Shown piece by piece: positions 11,679-23,700 of a stretch of 64,000 nt of DNA. The stretch comes from Cymodocea nodosa (taxonomy: Eukaryota > Streptophyta > Magnoliopsida > Alismatales > Cymodoceaceae). The notes beneath the pieces were generated by a model. That model searched no databases. It saw only the letters and a list, made by a program, of their open reading frames with translations, and was not told the DNA's origin. The stretch's first letter is position 1; every line of letters begins with the position of its first letter. The position numbers and the translations under genes are program-made. The stretch spans positions 3,182,001 to 3,246,000 of the forward strand of contig CM072343.1 in the NCBI GenBank assembly GCA_036874045.1. The letters are read 5' to 3'.

Positions 11679-13259
11679 TGTTGAGTATTTTTGTTTTGAT
11701 GATGTGTGCTGAATGAAAATAATCATATTTGCTCAATTACTATTGCTTGTGAAAAGAAATTAAAATCATCAATTAATACAGAAAAAGCTTACTAATATAA
11801 ATACTTGTCTGTATTGGATCTGAAGTTAATAACTAGTTGTTTTGTTGCATTAATTTCTCATTTAGCTAAACGTTAAGTTAACGTGTGTTTTTATTGAAAA
11901 GCATGATATGTTTTAATGTTATATCTTCTGTATCATGAACAGTGCACGTTTAGACAACTCGTTAAGTTAGAGTTTTGTTTGTATAGAGGTCACGTGAGAA
12001 CTCGTTAAGTTGGAGGCTTAAAGGTTAAGATAGGTCACATGATAACTCGTTAAGTTAGTGAGTAAAAGAAGAGATGAACTCGTTAAGTTAGTGTTATACA
12101 CGTGGTGAAATTATAAGTTACGAATGTTGTATTGTATCACGTGAGGTGCACATGTTTAACTCGTTAAGTTAACATAACTAAACGCGTTAAGTTGCTATAT
12201 TGAACACTAAGGCAACGCGTTTAGGTTAGCGTTATAAACTTAAGTTGTTATTTTTGCACGTGGTAAAATTCCTATTATAAAACATTTGTTTATTACTGGT
12301 TCGTTGAGTTATCATAACACAACGGAGATGGTTCGTTGAGACAACATAACACCACGGACATAGTTTGTTGAGTTAGCTACAGTACTTGTCACGTGAAATG
12401 GCACATGAGGAACTCATTAAGTTAGAAACGTTAAGTTATATATATACTTGTATTACTTGTTTAGTTAACATTAAAGTAACAACTTCTTATTACACTGATG
12501 AAAAACTTTTGGACGAGAAAATTTATTTTGCAGGAAATTTTTCAGAGATCCAGGACTGATGATTAAAGAAAATTCGAAATATAAACGTGGGTTAGAACGT
12601 GTATGTTTCGATGAAGGAAAAAGAAAAGACGTGGAGAAGTGGAAAACTGGTGGTGGTTAAACGTGAAGGATATGCATGAAATGAAGATACAATATAAAAG
12701 GCATAGAATTCTCGTTGATCAATTTATCCTTGCACACAAAAAGAAAAATCTTTTCAAGGATCAAATCATCCCTACACACCAAAAGAAAAATCTTTTTCAG
12801 GGATGAAAAACACCTTCTCAGGGAAAATCTCTCAAGTGGAAGAAAGTTCAGTGAAGCATAAAAAGGTAAGATTTTCGTCACTGAAGATTTGAAGTATCAA
12901 AAGAAAGCAAATTCGGTGAAGCATGAAAAGACAAGATATTCGTCACTGAAGAATTGCTGAAGAAGAAAAAGAAGAAGAAGAAAGATCTCAAACAGGGAGA
13001 AAAGTTTTAAATTCCGCAAATTAGTTTTCTCTGTTTGTAGTTATGAAATTGTTTAGATGATACATGGTATCGAAATATAATTGCATCTACAATTTCTTAG
13101 GAGAATTGAATTGTATATTGTAATTGAAACCTTGAATAAAAATGATTTTATGAAAACAATGTCTCGACTTGTTTTTGAGTTTTAAAGTTTCAATTATATT
13201 TCAGAAAATATTAAAAATACACAATTCACCCCCCTCTTGTGTAGCCATACGATCCTACA
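11679..13259 (+). repeat. 3' LTR of copia D
   Basis: 1581 bp, beginning TGTTGAGTATTTTTG after the polypurine tract and ending CGATCCTACA. It matches the D2 LTR at 58494-60080 along its length. U3 holds repeated AACTCGTTAAGTTA units, GTTCGTTGAGTTA units (12297-12375), CACGTG boxes and a segment shared with a gypsy LTR (12204-12262). Confidence 0.9.
12693..12700 (+). promoter_or_regulatory. LTR TATA box (family D)
   Basis: TATAAAAG in the D LTR, kept in the D2 copy at 59552-59559. In a 5' LTR it would place transcription start a few tens of bases downstream. In this 3' LTR it could drive read-out into flanking DNA. Confidence 0.6.
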
Positions 13260-15093
13260 ATTTTGTATCTTCAGAATACTAAGATTAGATTAATATAAAG
13301 ATATTCTATATAATTTAGTAATCTAATTTAACATTATTTTTCCTCTCCAACCTACAAATATATTTCAAAAAATACATAAATTACATACAAAATATACTAG
13401 CATCAAATAGGTGGTAGTTATACTATCAATTTTTTTCTAAACATTTGTTTTTTTGAATTTTCCAGTATGATTTTTAGAATAAATTTCAACGGCATATGAA
13501 TCAAAACACAATTCAACTGAATATGATTAAAACAAGAAAAATAATGAATTGTATCTCAAATAAACAACTTCAAAAGTCTAATCCTAGATTCATACTTTAG
13601 TAATCATAAATAACAGAGAATATACTTGATTCAAAAGATATCTATATTTTAATAGAATACTTTTATCTTTTCAAAATAGTGTATGCATATTTTTACTTTA
13701 AAAGTTAATTTGAAAAGCTTGAATCATACAAGAGCATTTTAGTGTATCTATATATCGATCTTTCAGTCAACAATCTCAGATCTGATCAGGATCTTAGGTT
13801 GCCCGATTTAAAGAATCCTTTTTTAGGTCAACAATCCTTACATACCTATCTGCTCAAGTACAAAAGGATCGTGATCAAACAAATCAATAAACTCTCAAAG
13901 TTTTTCTCTTTTTTGTTTTTTTTCTTTTCAACATAATATATATATGTATTTCATTAATACAAATGCAATAAAACACAAATATTATATAATCCTGCTTCTA
14001 CAATCTATTGAAAATTATGAATCCATATCAATAAGCTCATACTTTTTCTATAGTTTAATAAGATTTACACATAAATCGTTCTACAAGTTTAATCAATCAA
14101 ATTAAATGTATCCTTGATCATATGTATTTCATTTAATCCAAAAATCAACACTTTAGCTCTTTTAGGATTTTAGATAATTTTCTGAATTTCAGTTAAGCAT
14201 TCTGATTTCTTTTTAAAATTGTGAAACTCTTAAACTCATAAAAATTAGTAAAAACATAAGATACTATATCCAGATTTGTATTAATAGTAAAATTTTGTAG
14301 CATCTTATATAAGATTCTAAATATAACATTCAAGTAGTTACAGTTTTCAAAAAAATTTCAATTTCCATAGAAATTTGCAGCACAATCCTAATTCCTTTAA
14401 TTAACAAAATTACTTGGATTTTAATCTAATTACCTTCCTTCCATACCTATATTTTGCATTGTCCTCAATGTAAAAGATTTACAGTAAATTCAGTATATAC
14501 TAGCAAGCATGAATAATGTTTCATTGACTTAGTGCCTAACTCAACGAATTAAAATTCGTTGAGTTAATGAATAACTCCACGAATTATGCTTGAATGTAAA
14601 TTCAAGATAAGTAATCAATCACATACCTTATTCTTTTGTATCTCCTTTAATATCTTCAAACTTTTGATTCTAAAAAACTTTCCATTCATAAATAAAAGCA
14701 AAATATATAATAGAATAACAACTAACAACAAAACATAAATGGTTAAATCAGTTCCTTGTGTAGAACCCAAGCTCCTAAGCCTTTGGTAGCACACAAGTAA
14801 GCTAGTTGGTTTCTCAGAACAAATACCAACAAACTGGATTGATATTTTGTTTCTTCTTCTTTTTTTGTATGATAAATAAAACAGAAACTAAAGTTTTTTT
14901 TTCTAAAAATAAATGAAAAATACACAACATTAAAAATAGAAAATCACAATTTAAGAACATGATTGAAAAGTAGTGACAAATAGAATAAATGTGTTAGTTT
15001 AAGTAAAACCTTTAGGCATAATTCTTCTTGCTATTAATTCTATTTTAATAAAGTCTACTTTTCTTTTTAACTTGTAAACTTGCAGTATGTTAT
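13260..15093 (-). mobile_element. family A fragment A0 (3' non-coding region)
   Basis: Minus-strand 3' non-coding sequence of a family A element, colinear with 46990-48830 in A3 and with 34937-36780 of A2 reversed. It contains the conserved block (13742-13936), the hairpin CATTGTCCTCAATG (14457-14470) with a decayed polypurine tract beside it (14432-14446), and a palindromic CTCAACGA...TCGTTGAG motif at 14530-14585. Left end: copia D LTR. Right end: cut by A1 at 15093, about 50 bp short of where the F-box ORF ends in A3. No coding sequence is supported here. Confidence 0.8.
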
Positions 15094-17058
15094 TGTTTAG
15101 AATGAAAAAGTGCATAATATTAATGGTTAAATAATGGTTAATTGCATAATATTTAGCTTATCATATGAGAATTAAGCCATTATGTTATAATTGCACTATT
15201 ATATGCTTTAATGAAAGCATCTACATAATTTTAGGAAATTAATGTTAATTAAGTACATTTTTGCACTATCGGTGAGTTACAAGCTTTTTAATTCCTAAGT
15301 ATCTGAATTGTCTATTATTTCGGAGAGTTACATTTCATGTACCAAACATTTATGTTTTAAACGCTTAAAGAATACTTTATTATTTCCTGAAGGATATGTG
15401 TTGTAACTTTAATATATGACTTAAGTGGATTTTCGGTAAGTTAGACACTATCTGAAATGTGTCTGAGCATTAGATAGTTAGGTTTGCAAGTATTTGAAAT
15501 ATCTTTTTATCATAAAACTGATTGAGAACACGTGTTGCGATCTAGAAACTTGACTTAAGTTATCTTTCAAAAGGTTAGGTGCTAACTATCCGAAATGTGC
15601 GTGAGTTTCGGATACTTATAGTTGTAACTATCCGAAACATCTGAACTCGTTAAGTTATTTCTTTACGACATGTGTTCTATAGTTAAGTCAACGAAGTAAG
15701 TTTGTTGAGTTACACTAACTCCACAGACCATTTGTTTTCTAACATACCATTATAGTAGTTGCAGAAATAGGAAATTCAAAGGAAAGCCACGATTGCACAT
15801 ATCAGGCAGGAATTAACTCGTGGAATGAAGAAGAAATCACCATTGTTGATATGAAGAAAGGAAGTCTAACTAATCATTTAAGCAGAAGTAGTTACTACTG
15901 AAAAGTATATAAAAGAAGAGGAGAAAAACCGTGTGTATGTGTGAAGTGGAGAATCACGCTAACTACAGGAAACATTGGAAGTTCCCTAAAGCTCCACAAC
16001 ACCACCAAAATCACTAACCATCTAAGGTCTATGAAGATACTTTCCGGATGTTGGGTCGATTCCAAGCCAAACACGATGATTGACAACCATTGTGAGGAGT
16101 GATTGCATTGTAGGAAGGGAAGCCATTTTCACCAAGCACTGACTCATATCTTAGGAGATTATAAAGCTTCTAGCCTTGGTTTCAGGTCGATGCCAATATA
16201 CTGAAGAGGAGATCAACTTACAAGTCTTGATTTGTGATTCTATAGGGAGAGGAGGCAAGATTGTAAGTGATTAAGTTTTCAATGGTGTAATCGTGTTGCA
16301 TGTAGTGATGAAACTTTTTACTATCGATAGAGATTTTTACATTTCACCTTTTACTCATCTTCAGGAACATATCAAAACAAAAATACCAAAAATAACTAAT
16401 TATCTGTGTTTACATTTATTATTAAAGTGTTGTATTGTTTGTTTTGTATCATGATTAATGTTATCATTGTCAGTAGTGTGAATGTTTTATGTTTGTTTGA
16501 TTCAGAAAATAGAAAATAGTTTTATTGTTTACTAAAATTGATTCGTACAAAATACTAAAATCTTAATGGTTACCATTAGAAATATTTGAATGTTAGTGTT
16601 GCTTAATGACAAATCTTAGATTAACTAACATTAAAAAGCTTAATTGATATTATTTACATTCTGTGGAACTGCCCAATGGATGACTGAATTTCTTTGTAAA
16701 TAACAGTATTTAATTGGAAATGTAGGCTCATGGAGTTAACTTAAGTCCATGAGGTTAGTCTGTTGAGTTAATTGTAACTCCATGAACTAAGTCCGTTGAG
16801 TTAATAGTAACTCAACAAAGTGCTTAATTGAATACATATAAACTCTAGCATAAAAATTAAAATAGTACACAATTCTTACTCAATATCTGTGGGATCGACT
16901 TGTACTTGCACACAAATACAATATACACTATGCACTCGTAGTTAAAAATACAAATTAGACTTAATATCTAATTTGTGTGAAAAGTTGTTTGTTTACTTCT
17001 AAAAGAATTTATTAATATAAGCATAAAAACAAATCAAACAAGTTTTCCAAGCTAAACA
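15094..17058 (+). repeat. 5' LTR of copy A1 (family A)
   Basis: 1965 bp, beginning TGTTTAGAATG and ending GCTAAACA, so the tips are TGTTT...AAACA. It carries GGATAGTTA-type motifs in U3 (15440-15640) and GTTGAGTTA/TAACTCCA-type motifs at both ends (15690-15720, 16728-16812). It lacks the copia-like segment found in the LTR at 36841-38695. Confidence 0.88.
15906..15915 (+). promoter_or_regulatory. LTR TATA box (family A)
   Basis: TATATAAAAG, with TATAAAAG kept at the same place in the LTR at 36841-38695 (37500-37507) and as TTTTATA on the reverse-oriented LTRs. This is the best candidate promoter of family A. Confidence 0.6.
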
Positions 17059-17065
17059 AGTTTTC

Positions 17066-17083
17066 TGGCATCGTTGTCGAGGA
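17066..17083 (+). other. primer-binding site, tRNA-Asp, decayed
   Basis: TGGCATCGTTGTCGAGGA, three transition-type differences from the tRNA-Asp complement TGGCGCCGTTGCCGGGGA. It is 7 nt after the LTR end, the same spacing as in AL. Confidence 0.85.
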
Positions 17084-17165
17084 TTAAGAAACTAAGCAAT
17101 TGTGAGTGTAGTTTTGTTTTAATATCAAAAGGAGTGTTGTGTGTTTTTACTATATAATTGAGAAT

Positions 17166-17486
17166 ATGACATATGCTTATGCTCAAACATTTCTGAAACC
17201 TATAGTTAGCATATGTGAATTCTATAATTTGGAAGGTCATGACATTTCTAATTGTTTGAAATTGAGACGATTGCAAATGGTTAAATCACATGAACAACAA
17301 ATGAATTATATTCAATGTAATAGAACTGAGCATGAGAATCCTATAGTTTATCCAACTAGTGGTCAGATTAGAACAAGTAATATGTTGAGAGACAAAGAAG
17401 TTTGGGATAGGTGTAAAGTCAAGATTTGTGCATTTTATTATATGTTAAAGCAAACATTTTATGGATTTCAAGTGCATAGTATATGA
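17166..17486 (+). CDS. first ORF of A1: nucleocapsid zinc knuckle without capsid
   Basis: 106 codons from ATG 17166 to a TGA at 17484-17486, starting 82 bp after the primer-binding site. About 15 codons in lies a retroviral zinc knuckle, CEFYNLEGHDISNC (17214-17255). It fits CX2CX4HX4C except that the second Cys is Tyr, explained by one TGT to TAT transition. No capsid (retrotrans_gag) domain precedes it, whereas a usual Athila gag has about 250-300 residues of capsid before the knuckle. Copy AL starts the same way. The rest (about 60 residues) has no recognised domain. Whether it was once continuous with the pol frame at 26916 cannot be told, as about 430 bp between them have no frame. Confidence 0.65.
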   Translation: MTYAYAQTFLKPIVSICEFYNLEGHDISNCLKLRRLQMVKSHEQQMNYIQCNRTEHENPIVYPTSGQIRTSNMLRDKEVWDRCKVKICAFYYMLKQTFYGFQVHSI

Positions 17487-17871
17487 TTTTTATATTGAAT
17501 TACATGAAAGTCATATTTTTAGGCTATGCATGTTTTTATGAATTAAAAATGAAATAATGCACAAATCTACCTTTAATGGAATTAATGTTAAGTTTAATAG
17601 CCCATGTGTAGATACTTAGTTATTTAGAATAAATTACATGGAACATAATTTTATTGCACGCATGTTCTTCACTTATCAATTTCACTTGTGTTTTCCAAAG
17701 ATTTAGTATTAAGATATAAAAGTGATGCATGATAAGAATATAAAGTTATACTTTCATCATCTTAATGAAATATTGTTATAGACACCAATAATAATTGTCT
17801 TAATTATTCATGATATAATTCTACATGTGTTTGAATGGGCTTAACTTTTGTATGAGTTATTATTGATGAAA
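17487..17871 (+). other. A1 internal sequence without ORF
   Basis: 385 bp between the first ORF of A1 and the B insertion. I see no ORF or motif. It is probably decayed gag spacer, since the first coding trace after B (near 26900, PNWNN) resembles the post-knuckle P-x-W-R-N-H motif of Athila gag. Confidence 0.5.
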
Positions 17872-17876
17872 ATAGG

Positions 17877-19639
17877 TGACGTCAAGGAATTATAAGAGGG
17901 TTAAATCTCAACCCTTGGATGGTGTATTAAAGGTGAAAGGGGTTGGGATAAATCTCAGCCATTGGATATATCTTGGAAGATCAAAGGACACTAAGATTAA
18001 AAGGAGGAGCAAACCCCACGTCCAAGTATCTCTTCTAAATTGCTCTCCATTCCAGCTGACGTTTCTCTTCTCCAAGGACTCCTCTCCTCGTGGCTGAAGG
18101 TGGACACTCAAGGGTATCATTCCCCCTCTCAAACCAACGTCATCTCCTTCTTTCTCCTCTTGATTCATGTCCTCAAGGGGTTTCCAAGGGTGGTAGCTTT
18201 GGCTGTCTTGGTGGTGGAAGCTTGGATGGCAAGGTGGAGTGGTGCTTGACGTGTGGATTTGGGTGGTTCCAAGGAGTATTTTCAGAAGCAAAGGAGGGGT
18301 TGGAAACATCTGTTTTGACATCCAAAGAAAGTGGGAAGAAGGTTGAGTTCTCTTGTTCATGCAACTGTGGAAGGCCCATGCCCAAGGTCACATTCCAAGG
18401 GGTGAGACCTTGGGAAGACGTGGCTGAAGAGTGTGGTTTCATCCAACCATGGATCCATTGCTGAGAAAGAGGTGTTCTTCAAGGTATGAGTGAGTTTTGA
18501 GAGAGATCCCTATGCATATTTTGTGTTCATGTTGTGTATGTATGCATAGGTATGTTGCTTCTTGTTTTTATGTTATGTTTGTATACGTTTGTGTTGATTG
18601 AGTGTTATTGCATTGCATTTTAGTATAGTTTTCATATGGATAGTTAATTCCAGATGTTATCTTGATGTGGATTAAAGTTTAACGTGCTTTTCATATTGTT
18701 TATATGTGAATATCATGGCTGTAAATAGGGTATTTGATGAAATGTTTGCTTATGTAAAGGAGAACCATGTACAGAGTTTGGGTATTTTTATTTATTTCGA
18801 TTCTCTCAACTCAGGTATCGGTTGTGAATGATTTTTGATGCAATCTCATTCATGTTCGAGTCTACTTACCAATGGTTTTGGCTTTGTAATTTTTGGAGAT
18901 CATTTTCGATTTAAGTGTTGATAGGTGCATCTGACCTAGACGCAAGTTCTGGGCAAAGTTTTTAAGCATCTTTGATCATCAATTTCTAGGAGTATAAATT
19001 ACATTTTTTTGATCTATAAAAATGGGTTTTTGAGATGACAAAGTTAACTTGCATTGAGATTTTGTTTCACGTCATTTCATAAAGATTTCAAGGAGATATG
19101 AATTTTCTTGTAAAGTCATGCAATCTGCGTTTTTGATCTCTATGTGTTGCACATCTGTGTTAGATTCGCCACCAATAACTCTCTGGTTTGCATTAGGTCT
19201 AGAAATTATGCTAGATTTTTAGGTCTTTTGAAACCCTTTCCAAATCATATTTTTACATGATTTTTCAGTGTGTATTTTGGGAAGAAATGATTTCCAAAAG
19301 TGGATGCAATTTCTGTAATTTGGAGAGTTTTAATAGAGTTATGAATGAGATTGTATGGAAGTGATTTGATTAGTTATAATGACTTGTTAACCACATATGT
19401 ATAATTTATAATCTAATTGCTAATCATAATGCTAACTTTTGATAGAGTAGGATGTATAGAAAGTTTGTAAGTCATATTATGACATGAGTCAAGTAATTAA
19501 TCTAATAAAAGTTATTTAGACAAATTTCCTATGGAAATGACCTGTACTTGTATTGCTTAATACAATAGACACCGTGCGCTTGCGGTTAAATTATAAATGT
19601 AAAACTTATGCTTTTAACGACACATGTTACATGCTTACA
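17877..19639 (+). repeat. 5' LTR of element B
   Basis: 1763 bp, TGACGTCAAGG...ATGCTTACA. It is colinear with 25330-26866 from position 18101 onward, differing by a few per cent by eye plus small indels (for example about 15 bp near 18240). Overlapping ORFs on both strands at 17908-18464 recur in the 3' LTR and are not taken as genes. Confidence 0.92.
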
Positions 19640-19645
19640 AATTTT

Positions 19646-19663
19646 TGTCACCGTTGTCAGGGA
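19646..19663 (+). other. primer-binding site of B, tRNA-Asp, decayed
   Basis: TGTCACCGTTGTCAGGGA, 6 nt after the LTR end, matches the tRNA-Asp complement at 14 of 18 positions; most changes are transitions. Confidence 0.8.
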
Positions 19664-20711
19664 GTTTGGTGTTTTTAAATGTTTATTGGATGATTATTAG
19701 ATTTAATGTCATTTGTATGATGCTAGTTTTATTTAGAATTTTTATTCTCTTGCTTTTCTTTTACAAGGAAATGGGTGTAAGGAGTGTACAATCCATGCAT
19801 TCATCTTTCTTGATGCTTGAATGACTTGTCACATATTTATTTAAGTATACATATTGGTGACAAGTGGCTTAATGAAGTGACGATAATCTTGTGTACACTA
19901 AACCAGGGCATTAATTTTGTCCATTTGATTGTGCTGAAATCTGGTAGTGCATGAGATTGGAACTAAATTTTTGCATATTTTTCTTGAAAAATAGATGATT
20001 TTATCTTTCTTTTGAGTATTTGTGCATCAAATTCTGAAGTGTATGGAGGGAGTTATGATTTTTGAAGTCAAACTAACATGTAGCTCTCACGTACGAATTC
20101 AGGGCAGAAAATTTTTTTTTGTGCCACTTTGGATGAAATTTGCTATCATCCCAATACTCAAATTGTAAATTTAGCTATTTTCCCTTGAAAGTTCATGTTG
20201 TTACCTGTAAGATGAGTGTTTATTTACTGAAATTGGAGTTTTAGAGATAAAGTTATGAATTTTTGAAAACAGGGACACATGGCATTATAAAAACAATCTT
20301 GGATTTATGTTGTTTTGAATTCTTTTCTTGAAAAGTAGATAAAGTATCTTTGAAATGGGTGCGTATATGTTGCAATTTCATTGTATTTAGTTATGGGAAT
20401 TCTCGAAGTGGTTGAACTAAAATGGTTGTCTTAGGAATTCCACAAATCTAGCATGCTTATTTTCTATTAAATTTCATCTTGTTATTATTGATATACTCAT
20501 TCTTGTTATTAAATTGTGCTTAGTACTTCATTTATATTGATAAAATGATAGAAAGAAAATATTCTTAGACATCATGTAAATTTAGAATAATTCTAGATCA
20601 ATTTATTTATTTATTTGTTATATTGCAGATTCTTTTAAATTGCTAAGGATCTAAGTACATGTTAAGTAGGTTAGTTCACTTGCCTAGCATTGCATATCAT
20701 TTTTAATTCCA
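19664..20711 (+). other. leader of element B, non-coding
   Basis: About 1.05 kb between the primer site and the first ORF. Only short spurious frames are present (such as 19624-19824). In a usual Athila element the capsid part of gag would occupy this stretch, but I see no trace of it here. Confidence 0.65.
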
Positions 20712-23700
20712 ATGGATAATCATCATAGGATTAAAATTGATAATTTTGAATTTGACCTCACACCTACATGTTTTAAATGCAAGTTAAATGATCATCTTGC
20801 TTCTGATTGTCCATTTTACATGCTAAATGATATTGTAGGTGCACAGGCGACTGTTTTTACAGATTTATCCATGCCATGTTTGAATATTAATGCAAATGAA
20901 GGTAGTATTAGTGGTTGTCAAATGAGACCACAAGTTGAGACATCTAGTGTTGACATAGTAAAGTGTGAACAGAAGGAGGATTTGGCCAAGGCTTTGGATG
21001 AGTTGAATTCATCCATTAGGCTATTAGAGTTAACAAGAATTACCAGCACCCCTATGAAGTTGGAATTAGATGAGGATGTAGGGATAGGACCCATGCCTCT
21101 TTGTGAAAATGAGGAGGTGGAAACTTTTGTAACTCTAAGATCGGGTAAGGAAGCTCTTCCTCCAGTTCCTTTGACTCCTCCTTTTGAAGAGCTAAATCCC
21201 CATCCTAATAAATTAGGAGAAGTTGAGCAACTTATGCCTATGGGAAAGAACAAGGGTAAGGTTGATGACTTGGGAAATTCTTTAGAGTCCCTTCCTGCTC
21301 CTTTTCCCCATAAACTAAGAAGTAAAAATCAAGATGCACGGTTAGGTGAACTTAGGGAAATATTTAAGCAAGTAAGGATTAATATTCCTTTATTAGATGC
21401 TATTCAATAGATACCTGCCTATGCCAAGTTCCTAAAGGATGTTTGCACACGAAAAGGAGCTAGGAAACTACCTAAGAAAGCTTGCTTAGCAGAATCTGTA
21501 GGCGCCTATTTTTGTCAAAGTATGCCTAAGAAGTTTAGTGATCCAAGGACTCCTACCATTTCTTGTACCATAGGAGACACCTATTTTGAGAGGGCATTGA
21601 TTGATCTAGGAGCAAGGGTAAATGTAATGTCGTCCAATATTTATGTAGAGTTAGGTCTTAATGGCATCAAACCCACTAAGATCCTAATCCAATTAGTAGA
21701 CCATTCTTATCGAACTCCTTTAGGGGTAGTGGAAGGCATCTTAATAAAAGTTGAGAACTTTGTCTACCCAATAGATTTTATAGTATTAGAAAGTCAATCA
21801 TCACCTAGTAGAAGACAAAATGTGCCTCTAATTCTAGGAAGGCCCTTCCTTGCCACGGTTGATGCTTACATAGGATGTAGAGACGGGTCTATGCAAATAG
21901 TTTATGGTGACTCTATGGTTGACTTAAATATTTTTGGAGCAAATCATGAAATAAAATCTTTAACTAATGGGAATTTCCAAGTGAGTTTCATAGATGATGC
22001 CTTAGAGGTTGATGAACTAGAAGAAAATATCCTGTCTAGTAATGAGGACTCTTATTCACCTGAGGAAGAGAGTGACCTAGACATTGAGTTTGACTTAGAT
22101 ATTGAGGATAGTTTAGGGAGTGATCATGTTTGTGAAATTAATTTCGTCGAACCTTTGGTGAGTGACAAGAGAGAGTTGAAGAAACCATCCATAGTGGAAC
22201 TGCCTTTATTAAAATTGAAACCCGTACCTAAGGATCTAAAGTATGCCTTTTTGGGAGAAGGAGATACTTTGCCAATCATCCTATCTTCCCATTTATCTGT
22301 TGAGCAAGAGGAAAAATTATTAGGGGTTCTACGGTCGCATAAGGAGGTCATTGGTTGGACCATGGTTGACATAAAAAGGATCAGTTTGAGCATATGTCAA
22401 CATAGGATTCACTTAGAGAGCAATAGTACTCCATCTACAATTCCACAAAGATGATTGAACCCAAACATTAAGGACATTGTAAAGAAGGAAATCATCAAGT
22501 GGTTGGATCATGACATAATTTATCCTATCTCTAATAGTTCTTGGGTTAGCCCTATACAGGTAGTCCCTAAGAAGTTGGGTATTACAGTAGATGAAAATAG
22601 TAGCCATGAGCTCGTTCCCACGAGAGTGCAAACGGGATGGCGGGTATGTATAGACTATAGAAAGTTTAACACCGCCACTAGGAAAGACCACTTTCCTTTA
22701 CCTTTCATGGATCAAATGTTAGAGAAACTAGTGGGACAAGAGTATTACTATTTCTTAGATGGTTACTCTAGCTACAATCAAATCCACGTCGCACCTTGTG
22801 ATCAGGATAAGACCACATTCACTTGTCCATTTGGTACTTTTGCATTCCAGTGCATGCCTTTTGGTTTATGTAATGCTCCAGCAACATTTCAAATGTGCAT
22901 GACTAGTATGTTTTCGGACATGGTGGATAATATTTTAGAGATTTTTATGGATGACTTCTTTATATTTGGACCTTCTTTTGATTCATGCCATTAGAATTTG
23001 GAATTAGTGTTAAAAAGGTGTAAAGAGAAGAGATTAATTTTAAATTGGGAAAAATGCCACTTCATGGTTCAGTAGGGTATTGTGTTAGGTCATGTAGTAT
23101 CTAAGAATGTGTTGGAAGTTGATAGGGCAAAAGTAGATCTCATAGCCAACTTTCCAATTCCTAAATCAATAAAAGATATAAGAGCATTCTTGGGCCATGC
23201 AGGCTTTTATAGATGGTTTATCAAGGATTTTAGTAAAATTGCCCGTCCTTTAACGCTGTTATTATCAAAGGACACATCATTTGAATTTTCAAAAGATTGT
23301 CATGATGCCTTTGAGGAGCTTAAGAGAGTCCTAATCTCTACACCTATTGTGCACCCTCTAGTTTGGTCTCACTCATTCGAGTTGATGTGTGATGCCTCAG
23401 ATTACGCAGTAGGGGTAGTTCTAAGACAAAGGATAGATAACTTACCTAGGGTGATTTACTATACAACAAAAACCTTAAACCCAGCCCAAGTAAACTACAC
23501 TGTTACAGAGAAGGAATTCTTAGCCATAGTGTTTGCCATTGAGAAATTCCATTCTTATCTTCTAGGGTTAAAAACTATTATTTACACTGATCACTCAACC
23601 ATCAAGTTCTTGTTAGCTAAGCAAGACACAAAAGTTAGACTAGTTAGGTGGATCCTCTTACTCCAAGAATTTGATATAGAAGTACAAGATAAGAAAGGTA

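Larger units (their letters stand above)
8821..13259 (+). mobile_element. copia D fragment: accessory ORF to 3' LTR
   Basis: 3' part of a plus-strand family D element: accessory ORF (8879-10930), non-coding region with polypurine tracts, 3' LTR (11679-13259). It is joined to the truncated 5' LTR of minus-strand D1 at about 8820, so the two D pieces sit head-to-head. To its right lies family A 3' non-coding sequence (A0), beginning ATTTT. The left copy of any target-site duplication was lost with the missing 5' half. Confidence 0.8.

Noticed and set aside
8096..13259. Terminal inverted repeats TGTAGGATCG...CGATCCTACA, which could suggest a large DNA transposon or foldback element.
   Set aside because: Both arms are copia D LTR sequence; one has a tRNA-Met primer site beside it and the other a polypurine tract. 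The inversion is a join of two D pieces.
14743..14925. Minus-strand ORF of 60 codons in A0, with similar sequence at 35205-35285 and 48480-48560.
   Set aside because: The frame is not kept among copies; only the nucleotide sequence of the 3' non-coding region is shared.
17908..18464. Several overlapping ORFs of 70-150 codons on both strands, repeated at 25197-25699.
   Set aside because: They are inside the LTRs of element B. Openness on both strands reflects relatively stop-poor sequence, and no domain is recognisable.
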